DNA from: Phycisphaera sp.
GTDB lineage: Bacteria > Planctomycetota > Phycisphaerae > Phycisphaerales > Phycisphaeraceae
Direction: 5' to 3'
DNA: 44,472 nt
NCBI GenBank assembly: GCA_028285385.1
Contig: JANQPR010000200.1
Location: forward strand, 1-44,472
Shown here: one piece after another, positions 1-9,187 of the stretch
Layout: each line of letters opens with the position of its first letter
Numbering within the stretch: the stretch's first letter is position 1
Program-made: the position numbers and the translations under genes
Notes under the pieces: model-generated
What the model saw: only the letters and a program-made list of their open reading frames with translations
Told to the model about the DNA's origin: nothing
Database searches by the model: none

Positions 1-264
1 GGCGGGACGCCCGACGCCCGCCTCGCGCCCCCCGCCCCGGGCCTCTGGCTGCTCGAGGTGCTCAAGCGCCAGGACGCCACGCCCCCCACCATCGTGATCA
101 ACGCCCCAACCGCGCCCCGCCAGGCCCAGCGACTGCTCAACCAGGCGTTACGCCTCGGCGCGTTCGCCGTCATCAACCGCCCCGTCCAACTCAACACGCT
201 GCTCGGCGCGATCCAACGCGTCCTCGAACGCCACCACCACAACCACTGGCCCGACGAGTCGTGA
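1..264 (+). CDS. Receiver-domain (response-regulator-like) protein, C-terminal part
   Basis: The reading frame is open from the first base, so the N-terminus lies outside the window. The visible 87 residues read like the second half of a CheY-type receiver domain: a GLWLLEVLKR helix, a hydrophobic TIVINAP strand, the helix RLLNQALRLGAFAVI, then NRPVQLNTLLGAIQRVLER. In receivers the strand after GA ends in a Lys-Pro that contacts the phosphoryl group; here it is Arg-Pro (NRP), so the conserved Lys is changed. The protein ends soon after the receiver with a His-rich tail (HHHNHWPDES) and no output domain downstream. The phosphorylated Asp would lie upstream and cannot be seen. The domain family is fairly likely; signalling competence is unknown. 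Confidence 0.6.
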   Translation, partial: GGTPDARLAPPAPGLWLLEVLKRQDATPPTIVINAPTAPRQAQRLLNQALRLGAFAVINRPVQLNTLLGAIQRVLERHHHNHWPDES

Positions 265-273
265 GCGCTGAAC

Positions 274-293
274 CCTCAGCGATGTCGCTGAGG
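274..293. promoter_or_regulatory. Perfect 9-bp inverted repeat upstream of groES
   Basis: CCTCAGCGA and TCGCTGAGG form a perfect inverted repeat with a two-base centre, about 80 bases before the groES start and just after the stop of the previous gene. It could be a regulator-binding palindrome or a short terminator hairpin for the upstream gene; no U-run follows. It does not match the CIRCE element (TTAGCACTC-N9-GAGTGCTAA) bound by HrcA, and no CIRCE is visible in this gap. Confidence 0.35.
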
Positions 294-370
294 CGATCGA
301 CTCGCCTGCCTTGTTTCCTCGACCCTCAACCCTTAACCCTCACCCCTTTCTTTCACGGAGATTCCAAGAG

Positions 371-658
371 ATGAAAATCAAGCCCCTCGGCGACAAGATC
401 CTCGTCAAGCGCGTCGACGCCGAAGAGAAGACCGCCTCCGGCATCTACCTGCCCGAGTCCGCCAAGGAGAAGCCCCAGCAGGCCAAGGTCGTCCGCGTCG
501 GCACCGGTAAGGTCGGAGACGACGGCCAGAAGATCGACTTCCAGGTCAAGGAAGGCGACACCATCATCCTCAACAAATGGGGCGGCACCGAGATCAAGCT
601 CGACGGCGAAGACTACATCGTCCTCGGCGAAGACGAAGTGCTCGCCGTCGTCGGCTGA
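371..658 (+). CDS. groES: Co-chaperonin GroES (Cpn10)
   Basis: A 95-residue protein with the Cpn10 pattern throughout: MKIKPLGDKILVKRVDAEEK at the N-terminus, the mobile loop with its hydrophobic GIYLP tip (about residues 24-28) that docks on GroEL, then GDTIILNKWGGTEIKLDGED and IVLGEDEVLAVVG. GroES forms the heptameric lid of the GroEL folding chamber in the cytoplasm. The ATG at 371 is chosen because the homology begins there and GGAG (357-360) lies ten bases upstream; an in-frame upstream extension to 311 has no family similarity. groEL follows 77 bases downstream on the same strand, the usual groESL operon. Nothing is missing from the protein. Confidence 0.97.
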   Translation: MKIKPLGDKILVKRVDAEEKTASGIYLPESAKEKPQQAKVVRVGTGKVGDDGQKIDFQVKEGDTIILNKWGGTEIKLDGEDYIVLGEDEVLAVVG

Positions 659-717
659 CCCCCGGAAGTCTGCCTTCGCGAACGCTGCTTTCTCACTCCA
701 TCCACAACACCCACTGA

Positions 718-2361
<1,644 letters not shown>

Positions 2362-2406
2362 TCGAGCCAATCATTGCACGGCGGCAGGAATGCCGCCGAG
2401 CGATCT

Positions 2407-3723
2407 ATGCTGTTTTCTCGGCGAGATGTCCAAAGGGCGATCTGCAGATCATCGGCCCTCGTTTCTCGTGAGAAACTGAGTGACTATGTTGCCACCCTCA
2501 ACGCAACACGAATCCAATCGTTTCACACAGAGTGGGAGCTTCTGATTCTCTCACGACTGTCTTCCAAGTTCTCCATCCAGCACGAACCAGTCACTAAAGG
2601 CCGATCCCGCCCAGACATAGTCGCCAAAAATCCGTCAGGCGGCCGTAGCATCATTGCGGATATCTGCTGTGTTTCTGACGAAGAGGCGAGGAATCGCAAT
2701 CCGGTTGATGAGTTCTTCGACGTGTTCCATCGGACTGCGACGAAGCTCGGGGTGAGTACCGGTACATTTGACATCAGGGTCGCAGGCGACGTGGAGGGCC
2801 CGTATGGCGCTGCTCGTGTTGAACTGGCCATCCCGAAACCCCATGAAATGGCCGCGCAAATCAAGCGAGGTTTCGGCAAATGGCTCAAACAGCTCGCCAA
2901 GACATCCAACACTATGGAACTGAACTACAGCCACATGGGAATTGATGTGACCTATGACCCAAACGGCAAGTATCAAGGCGGGAGTTACCTTTCCTACACA
3001 TCTACTTACTCAATCAAAGGCAACCCTATATGGACACAACTTGACAAAAAGCGGAAGCAACTGTCTCGGTCTAAAACGCCTGGCTTACGTGGGGTAGTTC
3101 TGTGCGACTGCAATTGCCAGACGATTGGAACTACTGGACGTCACGGGACCGACTTTTCATACGATCGAATTGTCGCCGAGTTCTTCCAACAACAAAGCGG
3201 GTTGGATTTTGTCGCTCGAGTTTGGACAGAAGATAAGCAACGGTCATGGGGGTCTAGGTGGCACACGAAGCTGAACCTGAAGTATTGCTATCGAACTTCA
3301 CTGTGCCAAGCAGAGATTGAGTTCATTTCTTCTTTCTGCGAAGCATTGAAATTGCTTCCGCAGCCTACAAAAAACGCGGCGACGGCGGCCGCACAGTATC
3401 GGGCCGGACAATCATCCATTTTGGATAGTTTCGTGGGAGGCTTCTCTGTGAGTGACCGTATCGCAAGGTTCTCATCAAAAGAGTTCTGCAAGCTCCTCGC
3501 AGGATCAATCTCCAGCGATCAATTCTTCAAGGAACACACCTCGTCTATTAACAAAGATTGCCTCATTCGAGAGTTCTTCGACCGTAATCTCACCTTGGGT
3601 CGTTCGATCCGATCTATTCGAGTGGTGCGGTGTGAAAACCAGAATGATGATTGGATCGAAGTCGAATTCGGGTCTTTCGACGCGGCTGTAAGCGACTACC
3701 GGAGCCCGCCCCTGCCCCTTTAA
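2407..3723 (+). CDS. AT-rich hypothetical protein, possible nuclease-like fold
   Basis: A 438-residue protein of unknown family. The ATG at 2407 is preferred over a TTG at 2374. The N-terminal third contains FHTEWELLI (Glu42, Glu44), then RPDIVA (Pro69-Asp70), then the strand SIIADICCVSD (Asp85). This spacing recalls the E...PD...(D/E)xK layout of PD-(D/E)XK nucleases, but the usual Lys after the last acid is absent, so a catalytic role is doubtful. The remainder is rich in Cys, Ser and Tyr and has no motif I recognise. Base composition is striking: two sampled 60-base lines have 28 and 26 G+C (47% and 43%), against about 68% in groEL next door, and AT-ending codons are common. It starts only 45 bases after the groEL stop. 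It is probably laterally acquired; function unknown. Confidence 0.75.
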   Translation: MLFSRRDVQRAICRSSALVSREKLSDYVATLNATRIQSFHTEWELLILSRLSSKFSIQHEPVTKGRSRPDIVAKNPSGGRSIIADICCVSDEEARNRNPVDEFFDVFHRTATKLGVSTGTFDIRVAGDVEGPYGAARVELAIPKPHEMAAQIKRGFGKWLKQLAKTSNTMELNYSHMGIDVTYDPNGKYQGGSYLSYTSTYSIKGNPIWTQLDKKRKQLSRSKTPGLRGVVLCDCNCQTIGTTGRHGTDFSYDRIVAEFFQQQSGLDFVARVWTEDKQRSWGSRWHTKLNLKYCYRTSLCQAEIEFISSFCEALKLLPQPTKNAATAAAQYRAGQSSILDSFVGGFSVSDRIARFSSKEFCKLLAGSISSDQFFKEHTSSINKDCLIREFFDRNLTLGRSIRSIRVVRCENQNDDWIEVEFGSFDAAVSDYRSPPLPL

Positions 3724-3765
3724 CGAATCTCAGTCCCATCGAGTTCCACGTGCCAAGCCGGGTGC

Positions 3766-3792
3766 CACACCTCACCCGAAGGGTGATGTGTG
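3766..3792. repeat. 12-bp stem hairpin, upstream member of a repeat pair
   Basis: CACACCTCACCC, loop GAA, then GGGTGATGTGTG: a 12-bp stem with a single mismatch. About 20 bases on, CATCGCCTGCGGCGAGG (3813-3830) contains a second small hairpin. Both parts recur in diverged form after the next gene, so this looks like a dispersed intergenic element rather than a terminator; no U-run follows. Confidence 0.6.
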
Positions 3793-3863
3793 CGAATGAT
3801 GTCAACCCCCACACATCGCCTGCGGCGAGGCGCGGCCCCCCGAAATACCCGACAATCCCGACC

Positions 3864-4406
3864 ATGATCCGCACGATCGAACAAGCCCGGCGGTACGTGC
3901 TCCGCGTGAAGCTCTGCACGGTGATGGCCGCGAAGAACTGTCCGCACCCGTCGCTGTGGGATCAGATCGACCTGCCCGACAAACGGCCCGGCGAGAAAGG
4001 TTGGGGCCAAAAGGTCGCGGCGATGTGGACGTGGAAGAACCAGCTCCCGGCCGACTACCCCGACGAGGTTTTCTACGGCAAGATCAAGGGTGGGTACGCG
4101 GCGCTGATCGCGATGCCGTATTTGCGTGAGACGCACTTCCCCGCGGCGTACCGGCCGGCCGAGTCGCTGCCGCCGTTGGCCCAGGCGATCCTGCAGAAGC
4201 TGCGCTCCGAGCCGCGGGAGACCACCGAGCTCCGCCGCGAGCTGGTAGACGAGCAGGGCTGCACCAAGAGCCAGTTCGACACCGCGCTGAAGAACCTGCA
4301 GATCACGATGAATGTCGTGCGCAGCAACGACCCGGCGATCGAGTGCGACACCTGGCTTCCCTTCGGCGAGCAGTACCCGGCGATCTGGGAGACGCGGAAG
4401 GGGTGA
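3864..4406 (+). CDS. AlkZ-related protein (putative winged-helix, DNA glycosylase-like)
   Basis: A 180-residue protein starting at the ATG at 3864; the frame is open further upstream but the homology-like sequence starts with MIRTIEQARRYVLRV. The pattern SLWDQIDLPDKRPGEKGWGQK, followed by VAAMWTWKNQLPADYPDEVFYGKIKGG and YLRETHFP, then a helical segment PLAQAILQKLRSEPRETTELRREL and DTWLPFGEQYPAIWE, matches what I remember of proteins annotated as AlkZ-related. AlkZ itself is a DNA glycosylase that unhooks interstrand crosslinks; this shorter relative lacks a demonstrated activity, so a glycosylase role is only inferred. It stands alone, bracketed on both sides by hairpin repeats, and has the high GC of the chromosome. 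Confidence 0.6.
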   Translation: MIRTIEQARRYVLRVKLCTVMAAKNCPHPSLWDQIDLPDKRPGEKGWGQKVAAMWTWKNQLPADYPDEVFYGKIKGGYAALIAMPYLRETHFPAAYRPAESLPPLAQAILQKLRSEPRETTELRRELVDEQGCTKSQFDTALKNLQITMNVVRSNDPAIECDTWLPFGEQYPAIWETRKG

Positions 4407-4720
4407 ACTTCGGTTGCCACAGGCACACAGGTGGCCAAGTGCCACGCCTCACGCGGAGTGCGAGACACGCGGCGACGCGAGAGACCGGAGAGACCCATCG
4501 CCTGCGGCGAGGTGTGGCACCCGGACAAACCCTCGCCCCGCCCCGCTCCCCGGAAGGGAGCAGGCGCAACGGCCTGCCCCGGCTGCGTTTCAAGCCGAGT
4601 CTTCACTCCCCTTCTTCTGGCCTCACCCTTTGCAGCGCAACGCCGTAGTGCTAGCTTCTTGGGCGTAGCGGCTCGCCTGCGGCATCCGTGTCATCACCAC
4701 CTGTTCTGGAGGTTAAGGAT
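4407..4720. other. Intergenic region with downstream copy of hairpin repeat
   Basis: This stretch of 314 bases has no convincing gene. Bases 4439-4471 (GTGCCACGCCTCACGCGGAG onward) resemble the element at 3761-3794, and 4495-4523 (CATCGCCTGCGGCGAGG followed by TGTGGCACC) resembles 3813-3830. GCTCCC-CGGAA-GGGAGC at 4545-4561 is a further small hairpin that might end the upstream transcript. A clear GGAGG (4708-4712) belongs to the next gene. No promoter is recognisable. Confidence 0.5.
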
Positions 4721-5470
4721 ATGAACCTTTCTTCGCATCGCTCGTGTTTGTTCCTGGCCGGTTGTCTCGCGCTCGCTCCGCTGTCGGCGGGCGCGTCCAC
4801 GACTACGATCGACTTTGATGGCCTGCCACGCGGCGAATACGTCACGACCCAATACACCGTGGGTTCCGGCGTGGTTTTCACCGGCTTCGGGGGCGCGAAC
4901 TGGGGGGCGCGGATCTTTGATACGAACATCCCCACGGGGAACTGGGCCACGTCGAACCCTTTGTACGATCCTGCTGACCCAAGTTTTGGTGACCTTGATC
5001 TGGGCTCGCCCAATGAAGCCAGCCCCATCCCCGGCCCGGGCGTCGGCAGCGGCGGCGCGCCCGGCCAGCCCGGCGAGAACTCCGTGCCGCTGAACAACAT
5101 CCTGATCCTCGATGAGAACGGGCCCGAGTTCCCGCCGGACGACCAGGAGATCGGGGGCACGATCGTCGCGAGCTTCGCCACGCCGCAGTTTTTCGTCGGC
5201 GCGGGCTTGCTCAGTGTGGACGGCGTGGAGATCGACGTGTATGACACGAGTTTCGGTGCTCCTCTGACCATCACGAGCCCGGGCGCGGGCGAAAACGGCT
5301 ACTTCGAAATCCCGGTGAACCAGAACAACGTGACGGAGGTGTGGTTCAAGTTCAGCGGCGGCGGCGGGTTGGCCTACATCGAGTACGGCCCGGTCCCCAC
5401 GCCGACCACGGCCGGGATGGTGCTGGCCGGCGTGGGCGCGTTGGCGATGCGTCGGCGTCGGCGGGGTTGA
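4721..5470 (+). CDS. Secreted protein with PEP-CTERM-like sorting tail
   Basis: 249 residues. The start is fixed by GGAGG at 4708-4712, eight bases before ATG. There is an N-terminal signal peptide (MNLSSHRSCLFLAGCLALAP, cleavage probably near SAGA-S). The mature part is acidic, Gly/Pro/Asn-rich and mostly beta-type, with a TIDFDGLPRGEYV start that resembles secreted proteins with one lectin-like sandwich. The C-terminus is VPTP, a hydrophobic helix (TAGMVLAGVGALA) and an Arg cluster (MRRRRRG): a variant of the PEP-CTERM tail, with PTP in place of PEP, recognised by exosortase-type systems. No exosortase lies in the window. Exact role, perhaps in the extracellular matrix, is unknown. It converges on another PEP-CTERM gene. 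Confidence 0.8.
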   Translation: MNLSSHRSCLFLAGCLALAPLSAGASTTTIDFDGLPRGEYVTTQYTVGSGVVFTGFGGANWGARIFDTNIPTGNWATSNPLYDPADPSFGDLDLGSPNEASPIPGPGVGSGGAPGQPGENSVPLNNILILDENGPEFPPDDQEIGGTIVASFATPQFFVGAGLLSVDGVEIDVYDTSFGAPLTITSPGAGENGYFEIPVNQNNVTEVWFKFSGGGGLAYIEYGPVPTPTTAGMVLAGVGALAMRRRRRG

Positions 5471-5516
5471 CCGGCGTGACGCCGTTGCAACGACGGCGGC
5501 AACGAAAAAACAAGGC

Positions 5517-5550
5517 AAAAAACAACGGCACGCCGCGAGGGGTGCCGTTG
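5517..5550 (-). terminator. Rho-independent terminator between convergent PEP-CTERM genes
   Basis: CAACGGCAC (5523-5531) pairs perfectly with GTGCCGTTG (5542-5550). Read on the minus strand the 9-bp hairpin is followed by TTTTTT (complement of 5517-5522), a textbook terminator for the 5584-6213 gene. On the plus strand the trailing sequence CTTATTGTTC is weaker, so it may also act for the 4721-5470 gene. Confidence 0.85.
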
Positions 5551-5583
5551 CTTATTGTTCGGCTTTCCCGGGGAACGCGAGGG

Positions 5584-6213
5584 TCACGACCGCCGGCGGA
5601 GCAGCGCGAGGGCGCCGAGGCCGAGCAGCGCCGCGGACGCGGGCTCGGGGAAGCTGATCGTGTCGAAGATGACCCAGCGCGGGTCGGCGTCGACGAAGGT
5701 GATCACGAACTCTTCGAAGTCCGGGTTGGGGCGGATCTCGAAGTCGTCGTAGCGGTGGTAGATGTTGCCGGTGACGTTGGTGACGGGCGAGCTGTTGACC
5801 AGTTGGGCGGTGCCGCCGGGCACGGGGACGACGAGGCTGGTGAAGGCGTCGCCGGTCGGGCCGGGGATGCCGCCGAACCAGCTGTACTGGACGCGGACGA
5901 GCTTGAGGGGCTCGAGGTCGATGTAGTTGGGGACGACGAAGGTGTAGTCGATCGCGTTGGGCAGGGTGGGGTTGGTCATCGCGCCGCTGACGGACGCGGT
6001 AGCGGTGCTGAGCGGGTAGGTCGGGTTGGCGCCGAAGGTGAGCTGGGTCGGGCCGCCGGGCGCGGGTGCGCCGAACAGGTCGAACTTGGCCATGACCGTG
6101 TTCGGGTCGCCGCGGTAGAACGGCGGGGTGATGTCGTCGGCGGAGGCGGTGTGCGACACCAGTGCGAGGACCGACAGCGCCGCGAGCCAACAAGACAGCG
6201 GGGTGCGTTTCAT
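5584..6213 (-). CDS. PEP-CTERM sorting domain protein
   Basis: 209 residues. AGGAGAG seven bases upstream fixes the start at 6213. A signal peptide (MKRTPLSCWLAALSVLALVS, cleavage probably after TASA) precedes a mature beta-rich domain without recognisable catalytic motifs. The C-terminus is the classic PEP-CTERM arrangement: FPEPASAALLGLGALALL followed by RRRS. Such proteins are cleaved at PEP by an exosortase and released or anchored outside the cell, often in organisms that make exopolysaccharide. It points toward the 4721 gene, sharing a terminator, and sits downstream of trpC on the same strand behind a 200-base gap. The substrate or partner is unknown. Confidence 0.85.
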   Translation of the reverse strand: MKRTPLSCWLAALSVLALVSHTASADDITPPFYRGDPNTVMAKFDLFGAPAPGGPTQLTFGANPTYPLSTATASVSGAMTNPTLPNAIDYTFVVPNYIDLEPLKLVRVQYSWFGGIPGPTGDAFTSLVVPVPGGTAQLVNSSPVTNVTGNIYHRYDDFEIRPNPDFEEFVITFVDADPRWVIFDTISFPEPASAALLGLGALALLRRRS

Positions 6214-6251
6214 CTCTGTTCTCTCCTGGGCGTGAAGCGTGAGTCTTGGCG

Positions 6252-6277
6252 CGAGAGCCCTGAAGCGAGGGCTCTCG
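6252..6277. repeat. Perfect 10-bp stem hairpin
   Basis: CGAGAGCCCT, loop GAAGCG, AGGGCTCTCG, without mismatch. It lies between trpC and the PEP-CTERM gene, 137 bases past the trpC stop. No U-run follows on either strand, so it is either a Rho-type/processing hairpin or a copy of a dispersed repeat. Confidence 0.6.
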
Positions 6278-6413
6278 GGGCGTGAAACAGAAAGCGAACC
6301 CGTTCGATTCTACCGGTCGGCGCAACCAACTCCGGCCGGGGTTTTCCCTTCCGCCGACGCGCGTTTCAGATAGGGGTTTGGATGATGCGCGGCGCGGCTT
6401 TGCGTTGGCGCGA

Positions 6414-7250
6414 TCAATAGCTCGGGTCGAACGATTCACCGCCTTCGTCGCCGTGGATGAGTTCGTGCAAGGCAAGGCCCGGGTCGTCCTGGCGCATGAG
6501 GTGTTCGCCGACAAGGACGCGGTAGACGCCGTGCTTGAGCAACTCGGCGACGTCGGCGTGGGTCTTGATGCCCGACTCACTGACGAGGATGTCTTTGTCC
6601 GGGACTTCGCCGAGCAGGTCGAGCGTGTGCTGGAGGTCGGTGGTCATGGTCCGCAGGTCGCGGTTGTTGATGCCGAGCAGTTGGTAGCCGGGGTGGGGGA
6701 AGCCGAGGTGCGGCTTGACCTGCACGAGCGATTCGAGGTCGTGCACCTCGAGCAGCACGGTGAGTTGGAGCTCGGTGGCGAGGATGAGCAGGTCGATCAT
6801 CTGCGGCTCGCCCAGGCACTCGGCGATGAGCAGGATCGCGTCGGCGCCGGCGGCCCGGGCCTCGTAGACCTGGTACGGGTCGACGATGAAGTCCTTGCGG
6901 AGCACGGGCAGCGGGACCGCGTCCTTGATCTGCCGGATGAATCGGAGGTCGCCCTGGAAGAAGCGCTCATCGGTGAGGCACGAAACCGCGGCGGCGCCGT
7001 TCTGGTGGTACTGCCGGGCGAGGCGGACGGGGTCGAAGTCCTCGCGGATGAGCCCGGCCGAGGGCGAGGCGCGTTTGATCTCGGCAATAACCTTGAGCCT
7101 GCGTTTGGGGTCGGTGACGGCCTGATAGAAGTTACGAGGCTTCTCGGTGTCGACGGCGGCGGCCTTGACCTCGTCCAGCGGCCGGGCGGCGCGGGCGGCG
7201 GCGATCTCGTCGCGCTTGTGGGTCAGGATGTCGGCGAGGACGGGCGTCAT
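6414..7250 (-). CDS. trpC: Indole-3-glycerol phosphate synthase TrpC
   Basis: 278 residues. TrpC closes 1-(o-carboxyphenylamino)-1-deoxyribulose 5-phosphate to indole-3-glycerol phosphate with loss of CO2 and water, the fourth step after chorismate in tryptophan synthesis. The TIM-barrel signatures are all present: AEIKRASPSAG (Glu57, Lys59), LRKDFIVDPYQVYEARAAGAD with catalytic Lys119, LLEVHD, GINNRDL and LVSESGI. ATG 7250 begins MTPVLADILTHKRDEI, a typical TrpC N-terminus; the longer open frame upstream has no similarity. The C-terminal GDEGGESFDPSY extends slightly past the barrel. It is not next to other trp genes; trpF is 12 kb away. Monofunctional rather than a TrpC-TrpF fusion. Confidence 0.96.
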   Translation of the reverse strand: MTPVLADILTHKRDEIAAARAARPLDEVKAAAVDTEKPRNFYQAVTDPKRRLKVIAEIKRASPSAGLIREDFDPVRLARQYHQNGAAAVSCLTDERFFQGDLRFIRQIKDAVPLPVLRKDFIVDPYQVYEARAAGADAILLIAECLGEPQMIDLLILATELQLTVLLEVHDLESLVQVKPHLGFPHPGYQLLGINNRDLRTMTTDLQHTLDLLGEVPDKDILVSESGIKTHADVAELLKHGVYRVLVGEHLMRQDDPGLALHELIHGDEGGESFDPSY

Positions 7251-7479
7251 CGGGAATTCGTTCGGCGTGTCCGGCGAGGGTCCTTCTTCCGGTGCGGCGT
7301 TACGGTAGCCGATCCGGCGCAGCGTTTTCCGGGGCGACAGGAGGGTTGCTGGACACCGCGCGTGGGGGTATTCTCTACCGGCCCGGAGGCCGGTCGGCCT
7401 GCCCTCGGTTGATCTTCGGGATTCACGGCGATGTCGGCGATGGGTTCGTGACGACGCCGTAACACGGGAGAGCCGACCG

Positions 7480-7995
7480 TTGGCACGGATCGGATTGCTG
7501 TCAGACTCACACGGCCGGGCCGGGACCACGCAACGCGCGGTGGAACTGCTCCGTGAACACGGGGCCGAGGTGCTGGTCCACCTGGGCGACGTCGGCACGG
7601 TCGAGGTGATCGACGCCTTGTGCGTCGACGACGACGACGGCGGGCAGCTCGAAGCCCACGTCGTGTTCGGCAACACGGACTGGGACCGTGACACGCTCGC
7701 CCGCTACGCCGAGGACCTCGATATCACCGTGGACGACCCGATCGGGGCGTTGGAGTTGCCCGAGGGCCCGCTGCGGTTCTGCCACGGGCACGACGAAGCC
7801 GCGGTCGCCGCCGCCATGGCCGACCCGCCTCGGTACTTCTGCCACGGGCACACGCACCGGCAACGCGACACCCGCGAGGGGGCTACACGGATCATCAACC
7901 CCGGGGCCCTGTTCCGAGCGGCGGAGTACAGCGTGGCCCTGCTCGACACGGCCAGCGACACGCTGGAGTTCTACGAGGTGCCGGTGGCCGGCTAA
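7480..7995 (+). CDS. YfcE/MJ0936-type metallophosphoesterase
   Basis: 171 residues starting at a TTG (7480-7482) with GGGAG ten bases upstream. All the metal-binding motifs of the calcineurin-like superfamily are in order: LLSDSHG (Asp-x-His) near the N-terminus, HLGDVG, VFGNTDWD, FCHGHD and CHGHTH. The short single domain and the NPGAL segment near the end are typical of the YfcE/MJ0936 group, which hydrolyse phosphodiesters in vitro and use two metal ions such as Mn. The physiological substrate is not known from sequence. It is divergently oriented to trpC across 229 bases in which I see no clear promoter, and a GNAT gene follows on the same strand. Confidence 0.88.
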   Translation: MARIGLLSDSHGRAGTTQRAVELLREHGAEVLVHLGDVGTVEVIDALCVDDDDGGQLEAHVVFGNTDWDRDTLARYAEDLDITVDDPIGALELPEGPLRFCHGHDEAAVAAAMADPPRYFCHGHTHRQRDTREGATRIINPGALFRAAEYSVALLDTASDTLEFYEVPVAG

Positions 7996-8118
7996 GCCCC
8001 GCCCAAACCACACAGAACGACGATTCGGCGCGGATTTCCGCCGGAATCGACCGGCCCCGCCGTCGGTTACGATAGACGGTTAGGGGCATACCGCCGACCA
8101 AATCACGCACGGATCACG

Positions 8119-8664
8119 ATGGACTACGCCGCCAACCGCCACCTCGACGACCTGCCCGCCGGGCTCGCGATCCGTTCGTTCGTGGCGGGCGACCAGGGCG
8201 CGGTGTCGGCGTTGTTCGAGACCGGGCTGCTCGCCGGCCAGGTCGCCCCCAACGACACCGGGGCCGACGTCGAGAACATCGCCGCCGCCTACTTCGACGA
8301 CGACCGCCACCACTTCTGGGTCGGGACCCTGCACGGCGTCGTGGTCGGCATGATCGGGGTCAACGCCGACGACCACGACACCGCCGAGGTCCGCCGGCTC
8401 CGCGTCCACGCCGACCACCAGACCGGCCCGCTCCCCGCCGCCCTGCTCCAGACCGCGCTCAACCACTGCCGGCAGCACGGCTACCTCAAGGTCCGCCTGG
8501 ATACCCGTTTCGAACGCTGCGAAGCGCTCGAGACGTTCGAACGCCTCGGCTTCCAACACACCCGCGACCGCAGCGCCCCCGGGAAAGACGTGCTCGAGTT
8601 CTACGCGGACCTGTACCAGAGCCTCGACAACGGGCCGAAGGGCAAGGTCAAAGCGGGGTCGTAG
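8119..8664 (+). CDS. GNAT family N-acetyltransferase
   Basis: 181 residues. The middle shows the GNAT fold order: LAIRSFVAGDQGAVSALFE (beta1-alpha1), HHFWVGTLHGVVVGMIGVN (beta2-3), AEVRRLRVHADHQTGPLPAALLQTALNHC (motif A), YLKVRLDTR and ALETFERLGFQHTRD (motif B). The acetyl-CoA loop, normally Q/RxxGxG/A, reads HQTGPLP here, so it is a divergent member and acetyl-CoA binding may be altered. Substrate unknown. The ATG at 8119 has no strong Shine-Dalgarno. The 3' end converges with the DUF2726 gene with only three bases between the two stop codons. Confidence 0.8.
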   Translation: MDYAANRHLDDLPAGLAIRSFVAGDQGAVSALFETGLLAGQVAPNDTGADVENIAAAYFDDDRHHFWVGTLHGVVVGMIGVNADDHDTAEVRRLRVHADHQTGPLPAALLQTALNHCRQHGYLKVRLDTRFERCEALETFERLGFQHTRDRSAPGKDVLEFYADLYQSLDNGPKGKVKAGS

Positions 8665-8667
8665 GGT

Positions 8668-9156
8668 TTACTTCAAACGCAAAGACTCGAACTCTGCGGT
8701 CAGCTCCGCGGGGTTGTACGAGCGCCGTGCCTTCACGCGCCAGATCGGAAGGTCGGCAGCCGATAACGCTTTGTCTTTGACCTCATCACGCTTCTGAGTG
8801 GAGCTTCTTTGATGGCTCGTGTCATCTAGTTCCACGGCCAACACCGGACGCATGCGTTCGTCGCCGATGAGAAAGTCCAGGTGGTTGCGGTCGATACGGT
8901 TCCGCCAAGACCGAAAGTCTTTACCGGCCCCCTTACCGACGTACAGCGCATCACCTAGGCGGACCTTTGGACAGATGTGAAATGCCGGCGGCAGTGATTG
9001 TCGGAGAACGTGAAAGAAAGAGTACTCAGTGCGGCTGAGAAGCCAATCCTTCCGGTGATACGGCCACGGCCCGTCGGTCGTCGCCATGGGCTGCGGCGCT
9101 GACAACAAGCGAAACAGGAAACCGAGACAACCTGCGGGTTGCTGCCGTTCTGACAT
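8668..9156 (-). CDS. DUF2726 domain protein (PD-(D/E)XK-like)
   Basis: About 162 residues from ATG 9156; a TTG at 9180 would add eight residues. The second half has the DUF2726 pattern: NHLDFLIGDERMRPVLAVELDD, then SHQRSSTQKRDEVKDKAL, then a LPIWRVKARRSYN segment. In the wider fold family the Asp of HLDF and the ExD of AVELDD are candidate metal ligands, resembling Vsr- and restriction-like endonucleases, but DUF2726 has no agreed activity. Composition is unusual: the sampled line 8761-8820 has 29 G+C of 60 (48%). It follows nuoH by 31 bases on the same strand although unrelated to it. Likely acquired laterally. Confidence 0.75.
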   Translation of the reverse strand: MSERQQPAGCLGFLFRLLSAPQPMATTDGPWPYHRKDWLLSRTEYSFFHVLRQSLPPAFHICPKVRLGDALYVGKGAGKDFRSWRNRIDRNHLDFLIGDERMRPVLAVELDDTSHQRSSTQKRDEVKDKALSAADLPIWRVKARRSYNPAELTAEFESLRLK

Positions 9157-9187
9157 CGATTCGCCCCAGAAAGATGACAACCAAAGC

